A DNA stretch of 35,535 nucleotides, from positions 1 to 35,535 of the forward strand of contig JAHZKE010000012.1 of NCBI GenBank assembly GCA_022600535.1, written 5' to 3'. The position numbers and the translations under genes were made by a program. This stretch comes from Pseudomonadota bacterium (lineage in GTDB: Bacteria > Pseudomonadota > Gammaproteobacteria > Tethybacterales > Persebacteraceae). Below, one piece after another: positions 25,987 to 33,053 of the stretch. Every line of letters begins with the position of its first letter. Position 1 is the first letter of the stretch. The notes under the pieces are model-generated. The model saw only the letters and a program-made list of their open reading frames with translations, was not told where the DNA came from and searched no databases.

Positions 25987-27231
25987 TTAATGCGCTACGG
26001 CGGCAGCAGCGGCTTCATCCACCAAATCACCGTTGACAAAACGCGACAAGGCGTAGGGAGCGGCTAATGTTCCCGCATGCCCCAGTGCCAGTGTTTCGGC
26101 AAATGCCGAGCCACTGCCCGGGGTCGCTTTAAAGCCCCCCGTGCCCCAGCCGCAGTTAAAAAATAATTCTTTCACCGGTGTTGCCGATAAAATTGGCGAA
26201 CGGTCGGGGGTAATGTCGGTAATCCCGCCCCATTGGCGTAAGATATTAACGCGGGAGAAAATCGGATATAACTCAATAATCGGTCCGGCAACATGTTCTA
26301 TTTGGTCAAAACTGCCGCGCTGACTATAAGAGTTATACGGATCGGAGCCGCCGCCAATCACCAACTCGCCCTTATCCGATTGACTAATATAGGCGTGGAC
26401 AGTATTGGACATCACCACGCAATCTAACACCGGTGCCAACGGTTCGGAAACAAACGCCTGTAGCGGCACCGTTTCGATCGGCAAACGAAAACCCGCCATT
26501 TCGGCTAACACCCCCGCGTGCCCTGCCGGCACCACACCGACCCGTTTATTCGCCGCAATCGCCCCGCGTGTGGTCTCTACGCCGATTACAGTATTGTCTT
26601 CAATCTTAAAGCCGGTCACTTCGCAATTTTCAATAATATCCACCCCCAACGCATCGGCAGCGCGAGCAAAGCCCCATGCCACTGCATCGTGGCGGGCAAC
26701 CCCGCCGCGCCGTTGCAATAACGCCCCCAACACCGGGTAGCGCCCATGTAAATTAATAAACGGCACCCACTCTTGCACTTGTTCCGGCGTTAGAATTTCA
26801 GCATCAACCCCGTGCACATAATTGGCACTGCCGCGCCGCGAAATCTCGCGCAAATCGCTCACCGTGTGCGCTAAGTGCAGCAACCCGCGCGGCGAAAACA
26901 TCACATTAAAATTAATATCGTTAGACAACCCGTGCCACAAATCTACCGAATGGTTATACAGCGCTGCTGAAGCCGGCAGTAAATAATTAGAACGAATAAT
27001 CGTCGTATTGCGTGCCGTATTGCCGCCGCCGACCCATCCCTTTTCTAATACCGCGATATTACGTCCGCCATAGCGCTTTGCCAAATAATAAGCAGTTGCC
27101 AACCCGTGCCCGCCCCCGCCGACAATAATAAAATCATAACTTTTTTTCGGTTCGGGTTTGCGCCACGCCTTCCGCCAATGCTGGTGATAGGTGAGGGCAT
27201 TTGAGAGTAAGCTAAAAGCAGAGTATTTCAT
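25987..27231 (-). CDS. soxB: Sarcosine oxidase beta-subunit-like FAD/FMN protein
   Basis: The 414-residue protein closely matches the beta subunit of heterotetrameric sarcosine oxidase, which demethylates sarcosine to glycine and hydrogen peroxide/formaldehyde products. Seen are the leading YSAFSLLSNAL segment, the FAD motif IIVGGGGHGLATAYYLAK near residues 35-50, EKGWVGGGNTARNTT, and RHDAVAWGFARAADALG, whose His181 corresponds to the residue that covalently holds FMN in this family. The C-terminal GGITDITPDRSP and GWGTGGFKATPGSG are typical. The alpha, gamma and delta subunit genes (usual order soxBDAG) are not present; pheA follows instead. Confidence 0.88.
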   Translation of the reverse strand: MKYSAFSLLSNALTYHQHWRKAWRKPEPKKSYDFIIVGGGGHGLATAYYLAKRYGGRNIAVLEKGWVGGGNTARNTTIIRSNYLLPASAALYNHSVDLWHGLSNDINFNVMFSPRGLLHLAHTVSDLREISRRGSANYVHGVDAEILTPEQVQEWVPFINLHGRYPVLGALLQRRGGVARHDAVAWGFARAADALGVDIIENCEVTGFKIEDNTVIGVETTRGAIAANKRVGVVPAGHAGVLAEMAGFRLPIETVPLQAFVSEPLAPVLDCVVMSNTVHAYISQSDKGELVIGGGSDPYNSYSQRGSFDQIEHVAGPIIELYPIFSRVNILRQWGGITDITPDRSPILSATPVKELFFNCGWGTGGFKATPGSGSAFAETLALGHAGTLAAPYALSRFVNGDLVDEAAAAAVAH

Positions 27232-27262
27232 GGAAAACAGTAAGACAAGGAATGAAAGATAA

Positions 27263-27292
27263 ATTTTATCAAATAAACCCCATTAACGTCAG
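27263..27292 (-). promoter_or_regulatory. Promoter for soxB-pheA-hisF
   Basis: On the minus strand a -35-like CTGACG (27292-27287) and a -10 TAAAAT (27268-27263) are 18 bp apart. The expected leader to the soxB ATG is about 24 bases and contains no obvious Shine-Dalgarno sequence. Confidence 0.4.
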
Positions 27293-27345
27293 AGACAGCG
27301 CGCGACTCATCAAAACAATGATTCCACTTTCTTGCAGCAGGGCGG

Positions 27346-27391
27346 TAAAATGACCTTGATGAAAAAAATACCGCGCCATTATGTTAAATAA
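27346..27391 (+). promoter_or_regulatory. rsmA promoter -10 and overlapping ten-codon upstream ORF
   Basis: CGGTAAAAT places TAAAAT at 27346-27351. An ATG seven bases later (27359) opens a small frame, MKKIPRHYVK, ending with TAA at 27389-27391. That frame runs across the rsmA ATG (27381) in a different phase. Transcription would start around 27358, so the small frame could be read leaderless. Confidence 0.4.
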
Positions 27392-28160
27392 GCGTTTAGG
27401 GCAACATTTTTTACGGGATACCGCAGTATTAACAGCAATTGCCGATGCCATACAACCCTTACCCGAACAAACTATTTTAGAAATCGGTCCCGGTGATGGC
27501 GCGCTCACCGAAGTATTACAACAATCGGGGGCGACCGTTATCGCTTTAGAAATAGACCAACGTTTTGCCGAAAAATTACAACAACGCTACCACCAACACC
27601 CGCGGATAAAAATCATCCACACCGATGCATTGGCGGCAGATTGGCAGGAACTGGCAGGGCAAAACGCCCGTTTGGTCGGCAATTTGCCCTACAACATTTC
27701 CACGCCATTACTCTTAAAAATGGCGCACAACGCGCATTGGTTGCAAGATTGTCATGTCATGGTGCAAAAAGAAGTTGGGCACCGCGTCTGTGCGGCAGCA
27801 AATAGTGCCGATTATGGACGGCTCACGGTATCCATGCAATTATGGTTTGCAGCACAGTGGTTGTTAGACGTTGCGCCGGAAGCATTTACCCCGCCGCCAG
27901 CGGTGGATTCCACCGTGTTGCGCTTGCAACCGCGCCCGCCCCAACCCACGCCGCCGGACTTTGAAGCCGTGGTAACGGCGGCATTTGGGCAGCGCCGCAA
28001 AACTTTAAAAAATTCCCTGTCGTCATCGACAATCGATTGGACGATAGATTGGCAACACTGCCCGATAGACAGCAGCAGGCGGGCGCAATCGTTATCGGTG
28101 GCGGAATTTATTGAATTAGCAAAATACTGTCGCCGCACACATGAATATTTTTCCGAGTAA
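27381..28160 (+). CDS. rsmA: 16S rRNA (adenine1518/1519-N6)-dimethyltransferase RsmA/KsgA
   Basis: RsmA dimethylates two adenines in helix 45 late in 30S assembly. The 259-residue protein has the start NKRLGQHFLRD, SAM-binding EIGPGDGALTEVL, ALEIDQRF, and the catalytic NLPYNIST motif, then the C-terminal helical domain with FTPPPAVDSTVL and AAFGQRRKTLKNSL. Length is normal. The start is preceded by CATT rather than a ribosome site, and a short ORF overlaps it. In the same direction fis and purH follow after 49 bp. Confidence 0.95.
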   Translation: MLNKRLGQHFLRDTAVLTAIADAIQPLPEQTILEIGPGDGALTEVLQQSGATVIALEIDQRFAEKLQQRYHQHPRIKIIHTDALAADWQELAGQNARLVGNLPYNISTPLLLKMAHNAHWLQDCHVMVQKEVGHRVCAAANSADYGRLTVSMQLWFAAQWLLDVAPEAFTPPPAVDSTVLRLQPRPPQPTPPDFEAVVTAAFGQRRKTLKNSLSSSTIDWTIDWQHCPIDSSRRAQSLSVAEFIELAKYCRRTHEYFSE

Positions 28161-28165
28161 AAAGG

Positions 28166-28171
28166 TATAAT
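28166..28171 (+). promoter_or_regulatory. fis promoter -10 box
   Basis: GGTATAATC carries a consensus TATAAT (28166-28171) five bases beyond the rsmA stop. It would give fis-purH a pyrimidine-rich leader of roughly 32 bases. Confidence 0.45.
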
Positions 28172-28209
28172 CAGAACTGTCTTTATTTTCTCTTTCTTCT
28201 GCAAAACTT

Positions 28210-28461
28210 ATGCAAAAACCCACCTCCCAGCAGCAACTATCCATATCGCTAACAGAAGCATTAAATAGTTATATGCGCGATTTGAGCGGGGAATCTTGCA
28301 ACAATTTATACCAAGCCACATTAGACGTTGTTGAAAAAGAGTTACTGCAATTTACGTTAGCGCACTGTCGCGGTAATATTTCGGCAGCAGCGAAAATGTT
28401 GGGCATGAGCCGCACCACACTCACCCGTAAAATCAGCGTCCACAAATTGCGAGCAAAATAA
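28210..28461 (+). CDS. fis: Fis-family DNA-binding protein
   Basis: Fis is a small nucleoid protein that bends DNA and adjusts rRNA and growth-linked promoters. The 83-residue product ends with the classic helix-turn-helix GNISAAAKMLGMSRTTLTRKI (about residues 57-77). The preceding helices (LYQATLDVVEKELLQFTL) form the dimer core. It is shorter than E. coli Fis (98) and lacks part of the N-terminal hairpin region. It joins purH without a gap (its stop ends at 28461 and purH begins at 28462), the fis-purH pairing known from beta- and some gammaproteobacteria. Confidence 0.9.
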   Translation: MQKPTSQQQLSISLTEALNSYMRDLSGESCNNLYQATLDVVEKELLQFTLAHCRGNISAAAKMLGMSRTTLTRKISVHKLRAK

Positions 28462-29991
28462 ATGCGCATTAAAAACGCGCTCATTAGCGTGAGCGACAAA
28501 ACGGGCTTGCCCGAATTAGCAACCGCGCTCATTGCCGAGGGCGCGAAAATCTACTCCACCGGCGGCACCGCAGCAGCACTCAAAGCGGCGGGGTGCGAAG
28601 TCACCGACGTCGCCACGCTCACGGGAGGTAACGAAATGTTAGGCGGGCGGGTAAAAACCTTACACCCGAATGTCCACGCCGCTATTTTGGCAGATATGCA
28701 CAACGATGCGCATGTCAAAGAACTTGCCGATTTAAAACTACCGAAGTTAGATTTAGTCGTCGTGAATTTTTACCCCTTTGAGCGCGTCGTTGCCGAATCG
28801 GCGCAACTGCCGGAAGTGATTGAGAACATTGACATCGGCGGACCGACCATGGTACGCGCAGCAGCAAAAAATTACACCTCTACCATTGTCCTAACCGACC
28901 CCAACGATTACCCGCTATTTGTCGGCTACTTAAAAAGCGGCGAATTAACCACCGACATATCGCTACGTTGGGCAGCCAAAGCATTTATTAAAGTCGCGCA
29001 TTTAGATGCGGCAATTGCCAATTATTTTAGCCGCAACGAAGAAGAGAGCGACAACTATCAAACACATCGCTTTTTACATTTAGAAAAAGTGGCAGATTTA
29101 CGCTACGGCGAAAACCCGCACCAAGCCGCCGCCTGCTATCGCTTAGAAGGTGACTCAAATGCCTTTACCCAGTTACTCGGTCCGCCGTTATCGTACAATA
29201 ATTTATTAGATGCCCATTCGGCATGTTTGGCGGCAAGCTGGCACAGCGCCCCCGTTGCCGTCATTGTTAAACACAACAACCCCTGCGGTATCGCCACTGC
29301 TGAAACCAGTAAAATAGCACTCACCCGCGCGTTGTATACCGATCCCGTCTCGGCATTTGGCGGTGTGGTGGCATTTAATTGTCCGATAGACGAAGACGTC
29401 GCGCAAATATTGCAGGAATCATTTTGGGAAGTCGTCATTGCTCCGCAAGTAACCGCCGCCGCAAAAAGTGTGTTGGCGTTGAAAGAACGCTTGCGTTTGT
29501 TAGTCGTGCCGTCGTATCAAGATTTACCGCAACAATTTACCAGTATGGGCAGGTTAATGTTAACGCAAGCGGCAGACCACGTGCACGATTTTGCCACCGA
29601 AAACGCCGTGGTAAGCAAGCGCATTCCCGATGCAGAAGAAATCGCAGACCTGCAATTTGCTTGGCGCGCCGCCGCCGCGGTGAAATCCAATTCCATTGTC
29701 ATTGCCCACAAATTAGCCACTGTCGCCATTGGCGCCGGACAGATGAGCCGCGTAGATAGCGCGCTGTTGGCATGTGAAAAAGCAAAGCGGCGCAAGGTCA
29801 AGCTAAACGGCAGCGTTGCGGCATCCGATGGTTTTTTCCCCTTTGCCGATGGGGTGGAAGTATTAGCGCAAGCAGGCGTTACTGCGATTGTTCAACCCGG
29901 CGGCAGTAAAAATGATGACGAAATCATCGCCGCCGCCGATGCCGCCAATATCTCAATGGTCATGACAGGCAAGCGGCACTTCCGCCACTAA
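28462..29991 (+). CDS. purH: Bifunctional AICAR transformylase/IMP cyclohydrolase
   Basis: PurH performs the last two steps of IMP synthesis. The N-terminal cyclohydrolase (MGS-like fold, about 1-190) has ALISVSDKTGL, YSTGGTAAAL, GGRVKTLHPNVHAAIL and NFYPFERV. The C-terminal transformylase has RYGENPHQAAA, LSYNNLLDAHSA, and the catalytic KHNNPCG. It ends with the family's HGxxFFPFAD-like SDGFFPFADG and TGKRHFRH tail. At 509 residues it is near the norm (E. coli 529). It begins directly after the fis stop codon, so translation is coupled. Confidence 0.96.
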   Translation: MRIKNALISVSDKTGLPELATALIAEGAKIYSTGGTAAALKAAGCEVTDVATLTGGNEMLGGRVKTLHPNVHAAILADMHNDAHVKELADLKLPKLDLVVVNFYPFERVVAESAQLPEVIENIDIGGPTMVRAAAKNYTSTIVLTDPNDYPLFVGYLKSGELTTDISLRWAAKAFIKVAHLDAAIANYFSRNEEESDNYQTHRFLHLEKVADLRYGENPHQAAACYRLEGDSNAFTQLLGPPLSYNNLLDAHSACLAASWHSAPVAVIVKHNNPCGIATAETSKIALTRALYTDPVSAFGGVVAFNCPIDEDVAQILQESFWEVVIAPQVTAAAKSVLALKERLRLLVVPSYQDLPQQFTSMGRLMLTQAADHVHDFATENAVVSKRIPDAEEIADLQFAWRAAAAVKSNSIVIAHKLATVAIGAGQMSRVDSALLACEKAKRRKVKLNGSVAASDGFFPFADGVEVLAQAGVTAIVQPGGSKNDDEIIAAADAANISMVMTGKRHFRH

Positions 29992-30004
29992 ACCATTGAG
30001 CTAT

Positions 30005-30018
30005 GCTACAATAAACGA
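30005..30018 (+). promoter_or_regulatory. Extended -10 abutting the nfeD-like start
   Basis: TGCTACAAT (TACAAT at 30007-30012) is an extended -10 box only six bases before the ATG at 30019. Transcription would start at or beside the ATG. No ribosome site is present. Confidence 0.5.
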
Positions 30019-30498
30019 ATGTTGTGGTGGTATTGGATAATTTTAGGCGCAGTTCTTTTAGTGAGCGATATTGCATTAATTAATATTTATTATTTGTTGT
30101 GGTTTGGGTTAGGTGCCTTAATCGTTGGCTTGCTGATGTTAGCCGTGCCGACATTGCCGCTAGCGTTGCAAATTACCCTATTTGGTGTGATTTCTACCGG
30201 GTTTTTGCTGTTGTGGTTGTGGGTATTGCGTCCGCACGGTGAAAAAAAATTACTCGCTGGCGCTAAAGAAGAACTCATCGGTAGCAATGCCGCAGTCGTG
30301 CGTTTTGCCAACGGTAGCGGCACCTTGCGTTTGCAAAAACCAATTGGCGGGCGTGATGTCTGGCGCTTTACCAGTAAAGATAATTTACGTGCGGGCGCAA
30401 CAGTGCAAATTTTTGCATTAGACGAAAACAGTAGAGTAGTACAGGCAACAGCAACACCAACAACATCGCCGACAGAAAAAACAAACAACGGAGAATAA
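30019..30498 (+). CDS. NfeD-like membrane protein
   Basis: This 159-residue protein has two or three hydrophobic helices in the first half (about residues 5-75, rich in Leu/Val/Trp) and a soluble C-terminal OB-fold domain containing LIGSNAAVVRFANGSGTLRL and GRDVWRFTS. This layout is the short NfeD family found next to stomatin-like genes, such as E. coli YbbK (QmcA)-YbbL-region proteins. The next gene starts three bases after its stop and encodes such a partner. It probably acts in membrane microdomains or membrane quality control. Confidence 0.85.
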   Translation: MLWWYWIILGAVLLVSDIALINIYYLLWFGLGALIVGLLMLAVPTLPLALQITLFGVISTGFLLLWLWVLRPHGEKKLLAGAKEELIGSNAAVVRFANGSGTLRLQKPIGGRDVWRFTSKDNLRAGATVQIFALDENSRVVQATATPTTSPTEKTNNGE

Positions 30499-30501
30499 CC
30501 C

Positions 30502-31359
30502 ATGACAAATGCTATCGTTAGTATTGCACTATTTATTTTTATATTGGTACTCATCGCCAAAGGCGTGCGCACCGTATCGCAAGGCGAAGAATGGGTAGTG
30601 GAGCGCTTTGGTAAGTATAAACGTACCTTGTTGCCCGGGTTGTCAGTCATCATCCCGCTGTTTGACCGCGTTGCTTATAAAGTCGTTACCAAAGATATTG
30701 TATTGGACATTGAGCGGCAGGAAGTCATTACCTCCGATAACGCCGTCATTAGTACCAGTGCAGTCGCGTTTATTAAAATTTCCGACCCCGTAACCTGTGT
30801 TTATGGTGTCGTCAATTACTCTATTGCGGTGCATAACTTAGTACAAACCGCATTGCGTTCGGTGATTGGTGAGATGTCATTGGATTCGGCATTATCTTCG
30901 CGCGAAAAAATTAAAACCAAGTTACGCGATATGGTTTATAGCGATATGCAAGCATGGGGCGTTGTTCTGAAAACAGTGGAAATTCAAGATATTCAACCCT
31001 CCGACTCAATGCAAAAAGCGATGGAACAACAAGCCGCCGCTGAGCGCGACCGTAAAGCAATGGTCACCCGTGCCGAAGGCGCCAAACAGTCGGCGATTTT
31101 AGAAGCCGAAGGACGATTAGAATCCGCCCGCCGCGATGCCGAAGCAGAAGTCGCCCTTGCCGATGCCTCTAAAAAAGCGATTATGTTAGTGCGCGAAACC
31201 ACCGACAACCCCGACATGCCATTGCAATATCTACTCGGGCAACGTTATGTAGACGCCATGAAAATGATGGCATCATCAGATAACGGTAAATTTGTAGTCC
31301 TACCCGCAGATTTACAAGAAGCAGTACGCGGCATGTTAGGAGCACGTAAACAAAATTAA
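30502..31359 (+). CDS. SPFH/Band 7 (stomatin/QmcA-like) membrane protein
   Basis: The 285-residue protein has one N-terminal membrane helix (about residues 4-20), then the SPFH domain starting VRTVSQGEEWVVERFGKYKRTL and continuing to ALRSVIGEMSLDS. An Ala/Glu/Arg-rich coiled coil (about 175-225) and a C-terminal VVLPADLQEAVRG follow. It is an inner-membrane scaffold that forms large oligomers, often with a protease or NfeD partner. It sits three bases behind the NfeD-like gene, so they form an operon. E. coli QmcA (305 residues) is the nearest familiar relative. Confidence 0.9.
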   Translation: MTNAIVSIALFIFILVLIAKGVRTVSQGEEWVVERFGKYKRTLLPGLSVIIPLFDRVAYKVVTKDIVLDIERQEVITSDNAVISTSAVAFIKISDPVTCVYGVVNYSIAVHNLVQTALRSVIGEMSLDSALSSREKIKTKLRDMVYSDMQAWGVVLKTVEIQDIQPSDSMQKAMEQQAAAERDRKAMVTRAEGAKQSAILEAEGRLESARRDAEAEVALADASKKAIMLVRETTDNPDMPLQYLLGQRYVDAMKMMASSDNGKFVVLPADLQEAVRGMLGARKQN

Positions 31360-31370
31360 AGACAAGTAGA

Positions 31371-31389
31371 GAGGGTGCATCCAACCCTC
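31371..31389 (+). terminator. Possible terminator hairpin after the SPFH gene
   Basis: GAGGGT and ACCCTC form a perfect six-base stem around a seven-base loop, 12 bases after the SPFH stop. No long T run follows, so rho-independent termination is uncertain. Confidence 0.35.
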
Positions 31390-31407
31390 CCTCATACTAA
31401 TTGAAGA

Positions 31408-31435
31408 CCCTTCGACAAGCTCAGCGCACGGACTC
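31408..31435 (+). repeat. Dispersed CTTCGACARGCTCAG repeat, copy 2
   Basis: CCCTTCGACAAGCTCAGCGCACGGACTC shares its core with the copy at 24055-24083. It lies between the SPFH gene and the tRNA-Pro 3' end. Apart from this repeat, the hairpin at 31371 and the tRNA, the gap 31360-31704 shows no other gene; 31550-31680 holds nothing I recognise. Confidence 0.6.
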
Positions 31436-31472
31436 AACCCCCTACAGTCGTAAAATTAAACGAAACATAAAT

Positions 31473-31549
31473 TGGTCGGGGTAGCGAGAATTGAACTCAC
31501 GACCTCCTGCTCCCGAAGCAGGCGCGCTACCAGGCTGCGCTATACCCCG
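31473..31549 (-). tRNA. tRNA-Pro (anticodon CGG)
   Basis: On the minus strand acceptor CGGGGTA pairs with TACCCCG. The D arm with GCAGCCTGGTAGCGC is typical of tRNA-Pro, and the anticodon stem CCTGC/GCAGG encloses TTCGGGA with anticodon CGG. The T arm GTGAG/CTCGC (one mispair) encloses TTCAATT. CCA is encoded at 31475-31473. Confidence 0.93.
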
Positions 31550-31690
31550 ATGGGTTGTATGGTAAAAGCGTTATTCTATCCGAAAAACAAGCGAATCAAC
31601 TATCCCCCCGCGAGTCGGGCGATTCCCGTTTTATCGCCAGCTACCGAGCGAGTAAATCCACCGCTTTTAATTTTTAAAGAGGATTGAGAG

Positions 31691-31704
31691 TAAAATCGCT
31701 TAAT
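31691..31704 (+). promoter_or_regulatory. -10 box abutting the glmU start
   Basis: TAAAAT (31691-31696) lies eight bases before the chosen glmU ATG at 31705. Transcription would start about one base before the ATG. This also argues against the upstream TTG at 31684 as the start. Confidence 0.45.
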
Positions 31705-33048
31705 ATGACCTTTGACGTTGTTGTTTTAGCCGCGGGAGCAGGGCAGCGTTTGCGCTCTAAAATCCCCAAACCACTGTTGCCGTTAGCCGGTAAGCCGTTG
31801 ATTTCCTACGTGTTGGAAACAGCACGAAAATTAGCACCGCAGCAGTTGGTCGTCGTCTGTCCGCCGGCAAGTGAATTTACCGCCACCTTGCGCCAGTATG
31901 ATACCGATTTTATCCGCACCGTACAAGCCACCCCCAGCGGCACCGCAGACGCCCTGCGTTGCGCCCTGCCGCATTTAGCAAGCACGGGGTGCGCGTTGGT
32001 TTTGTGTGCCGATGCACCGCTGTTATCGGTCGCCTCCCTGCGCAAATTATTACGCGCCGGGCAAAACGCCCCCGCATTATTAACCTTTACCACCGATACG
32101 CCAACAGGATACGGGCGCATTGTGCGCGATAAAAAAGCCGTCTGCCGCATTGTTGAACAACGCGATGCCAGCACCAGCGAGCAATTAATTAACGAAGTCT
32201 ATGCCGGCGCAATGGCACTGCCGACCAAACTGCTAAAAACCATGTTGGAAAAAATAGACGACCAAAACGCCGCTGGCGAACGCTACATTACCGACATCGC
32301 CGCCTTAGCCACCGCACAAGGGCTGAGCGTTAGCGCGGTGCAATGTTCGGCAGACGAATGCGCCGGCGTTAACACCGCCGCCGATTTAGAACACTTAACC
32401 CGCCTGTGGCGCCAGCAACAAAGCGCCGCCTTATTAGCGCGCGGCGTACGCTTGGCAGATGCCAACCGCGTAGACGTGCGCGGCACCGTGCGCTGCGGCA
32501 CGGATGTAGAAATTGATGTTAACGTGATATTAGAAGGCGATGTTGCCTTGGCGGACGATTGCCGCATCGGGGCGAACTGCATTTTGAAAAATTGCCGCAT
32601 TGGCGCCAATACCGTCATCGCGCCGTTTTCGCACATAGAAGACAGCATCATTGGCGAACGCTGCACGATTGGACCCTACGCCCGTATGCGCCCCGGCAGT
32701 GTGCTTGCCGCCGGTGTGCATGTCGGTAATTTTGTGGAAATTAAAAACAGCCGCTTGAAAGAAAACGTCAAAGCAGGGCATTTGGCATATATCGGCGATA
32801 GTAACATCGGCACGGGCAGCAACATCGGCGCGGGAGTCATCACCTGCAATTATGACGGCAAAGAAAAGCACCGCACCGTCATCGGCAACGATGTCTTTAT
32901 CGGCTCCGATAGTCAACTTGTCGCCCCCGTTAAAATCGCCGATGGGGCGTACATCGCCGCGGGGAGCACCATTACCAAAACCGTACCCGCCAACAATTTA
33001 GCCATCAGTCGCACGCCGCAACAAGTGCGCCCCCGTAAAAAATCCTAA
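31705..33048 (+). CDS. glmU: Bifunctional GlcNAc-1-phosphate uridyltransferase / glucosamine-1-phosphate acetyltransferase
   Basis: GlmU acetylates GlcN-1-P and then makes UDP-GlcNAc, the precursor of peptidoglycan and lipid A. The 447-residue protein has an N-terminal uridyltransferase with LAAGAGQRLRSKIPKPL (residues 8-24), CADAPLL and GYGRIVRD. From about residue 245 a left-handed beta-helix of hexapeptide repeats follows (IGANCILKNCRIGANTVI, IGSDSQLVAPVKI), with the acetyltransferase residues in HVGNFVEIKNSRL and NYDGKEKHRT. Length is close to E. coli GlmU (456). The frame opens at a TTG at 31684, but the ATG at 31705 fits homology and promoter. glmS follows five bases later. Confidence 0.95.
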   Translation: MTFDVVVLAAGAGQRLRSKIPKPLLPLAGKPLISYVLETARKLAPQQLVVVCPPASEFTATLRQYDTDFIRTVQATPSGTADALRCALPHLASTGCALVLCADAPLLSVASLRKLLRAGQNAPALLTFTTDTPTGYGRIVRDKKAVCRIVEQRDASTSEQLINEVYAGAMALPTKLLKTMLEKIDDQNAAGERYITDIAALATAQGLSVSAVQCSADECAGVNTAADLEHLTRLWRQQQSAALLARGVRLADANRVDVRGTVRCGTDVEIDVNVILEGDVALADDCRIGANCILKNCRIGANTVIAPFSHIEDSIIGERCTIGPYARMRPGSVLAAGVHVGNFVEIKNSRLKENVKAGHLAYIGDSNIGTGSNIGAGVITCNYDGKEKHRTVIGNDVFIGSDSQLVAPVKIADGAYIAAGSTITKTVPANNLAISRTPQQVRPRKKS

Positions 33049-33053
33049 ACGCC

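Noticed and set aside
30090-30653. 187-residue minus-strand open frame across the NfeD/SPFH junction
   Set aside because: It spans two real genes on the opposite strand and has low-complexity shadow composition.
31472-31687. 71-residue plus-strand open frame starting at the tRNA-Pro CCA end
   Set aside because: It is antisense to the tRNA for its first part and shows no conserved features.
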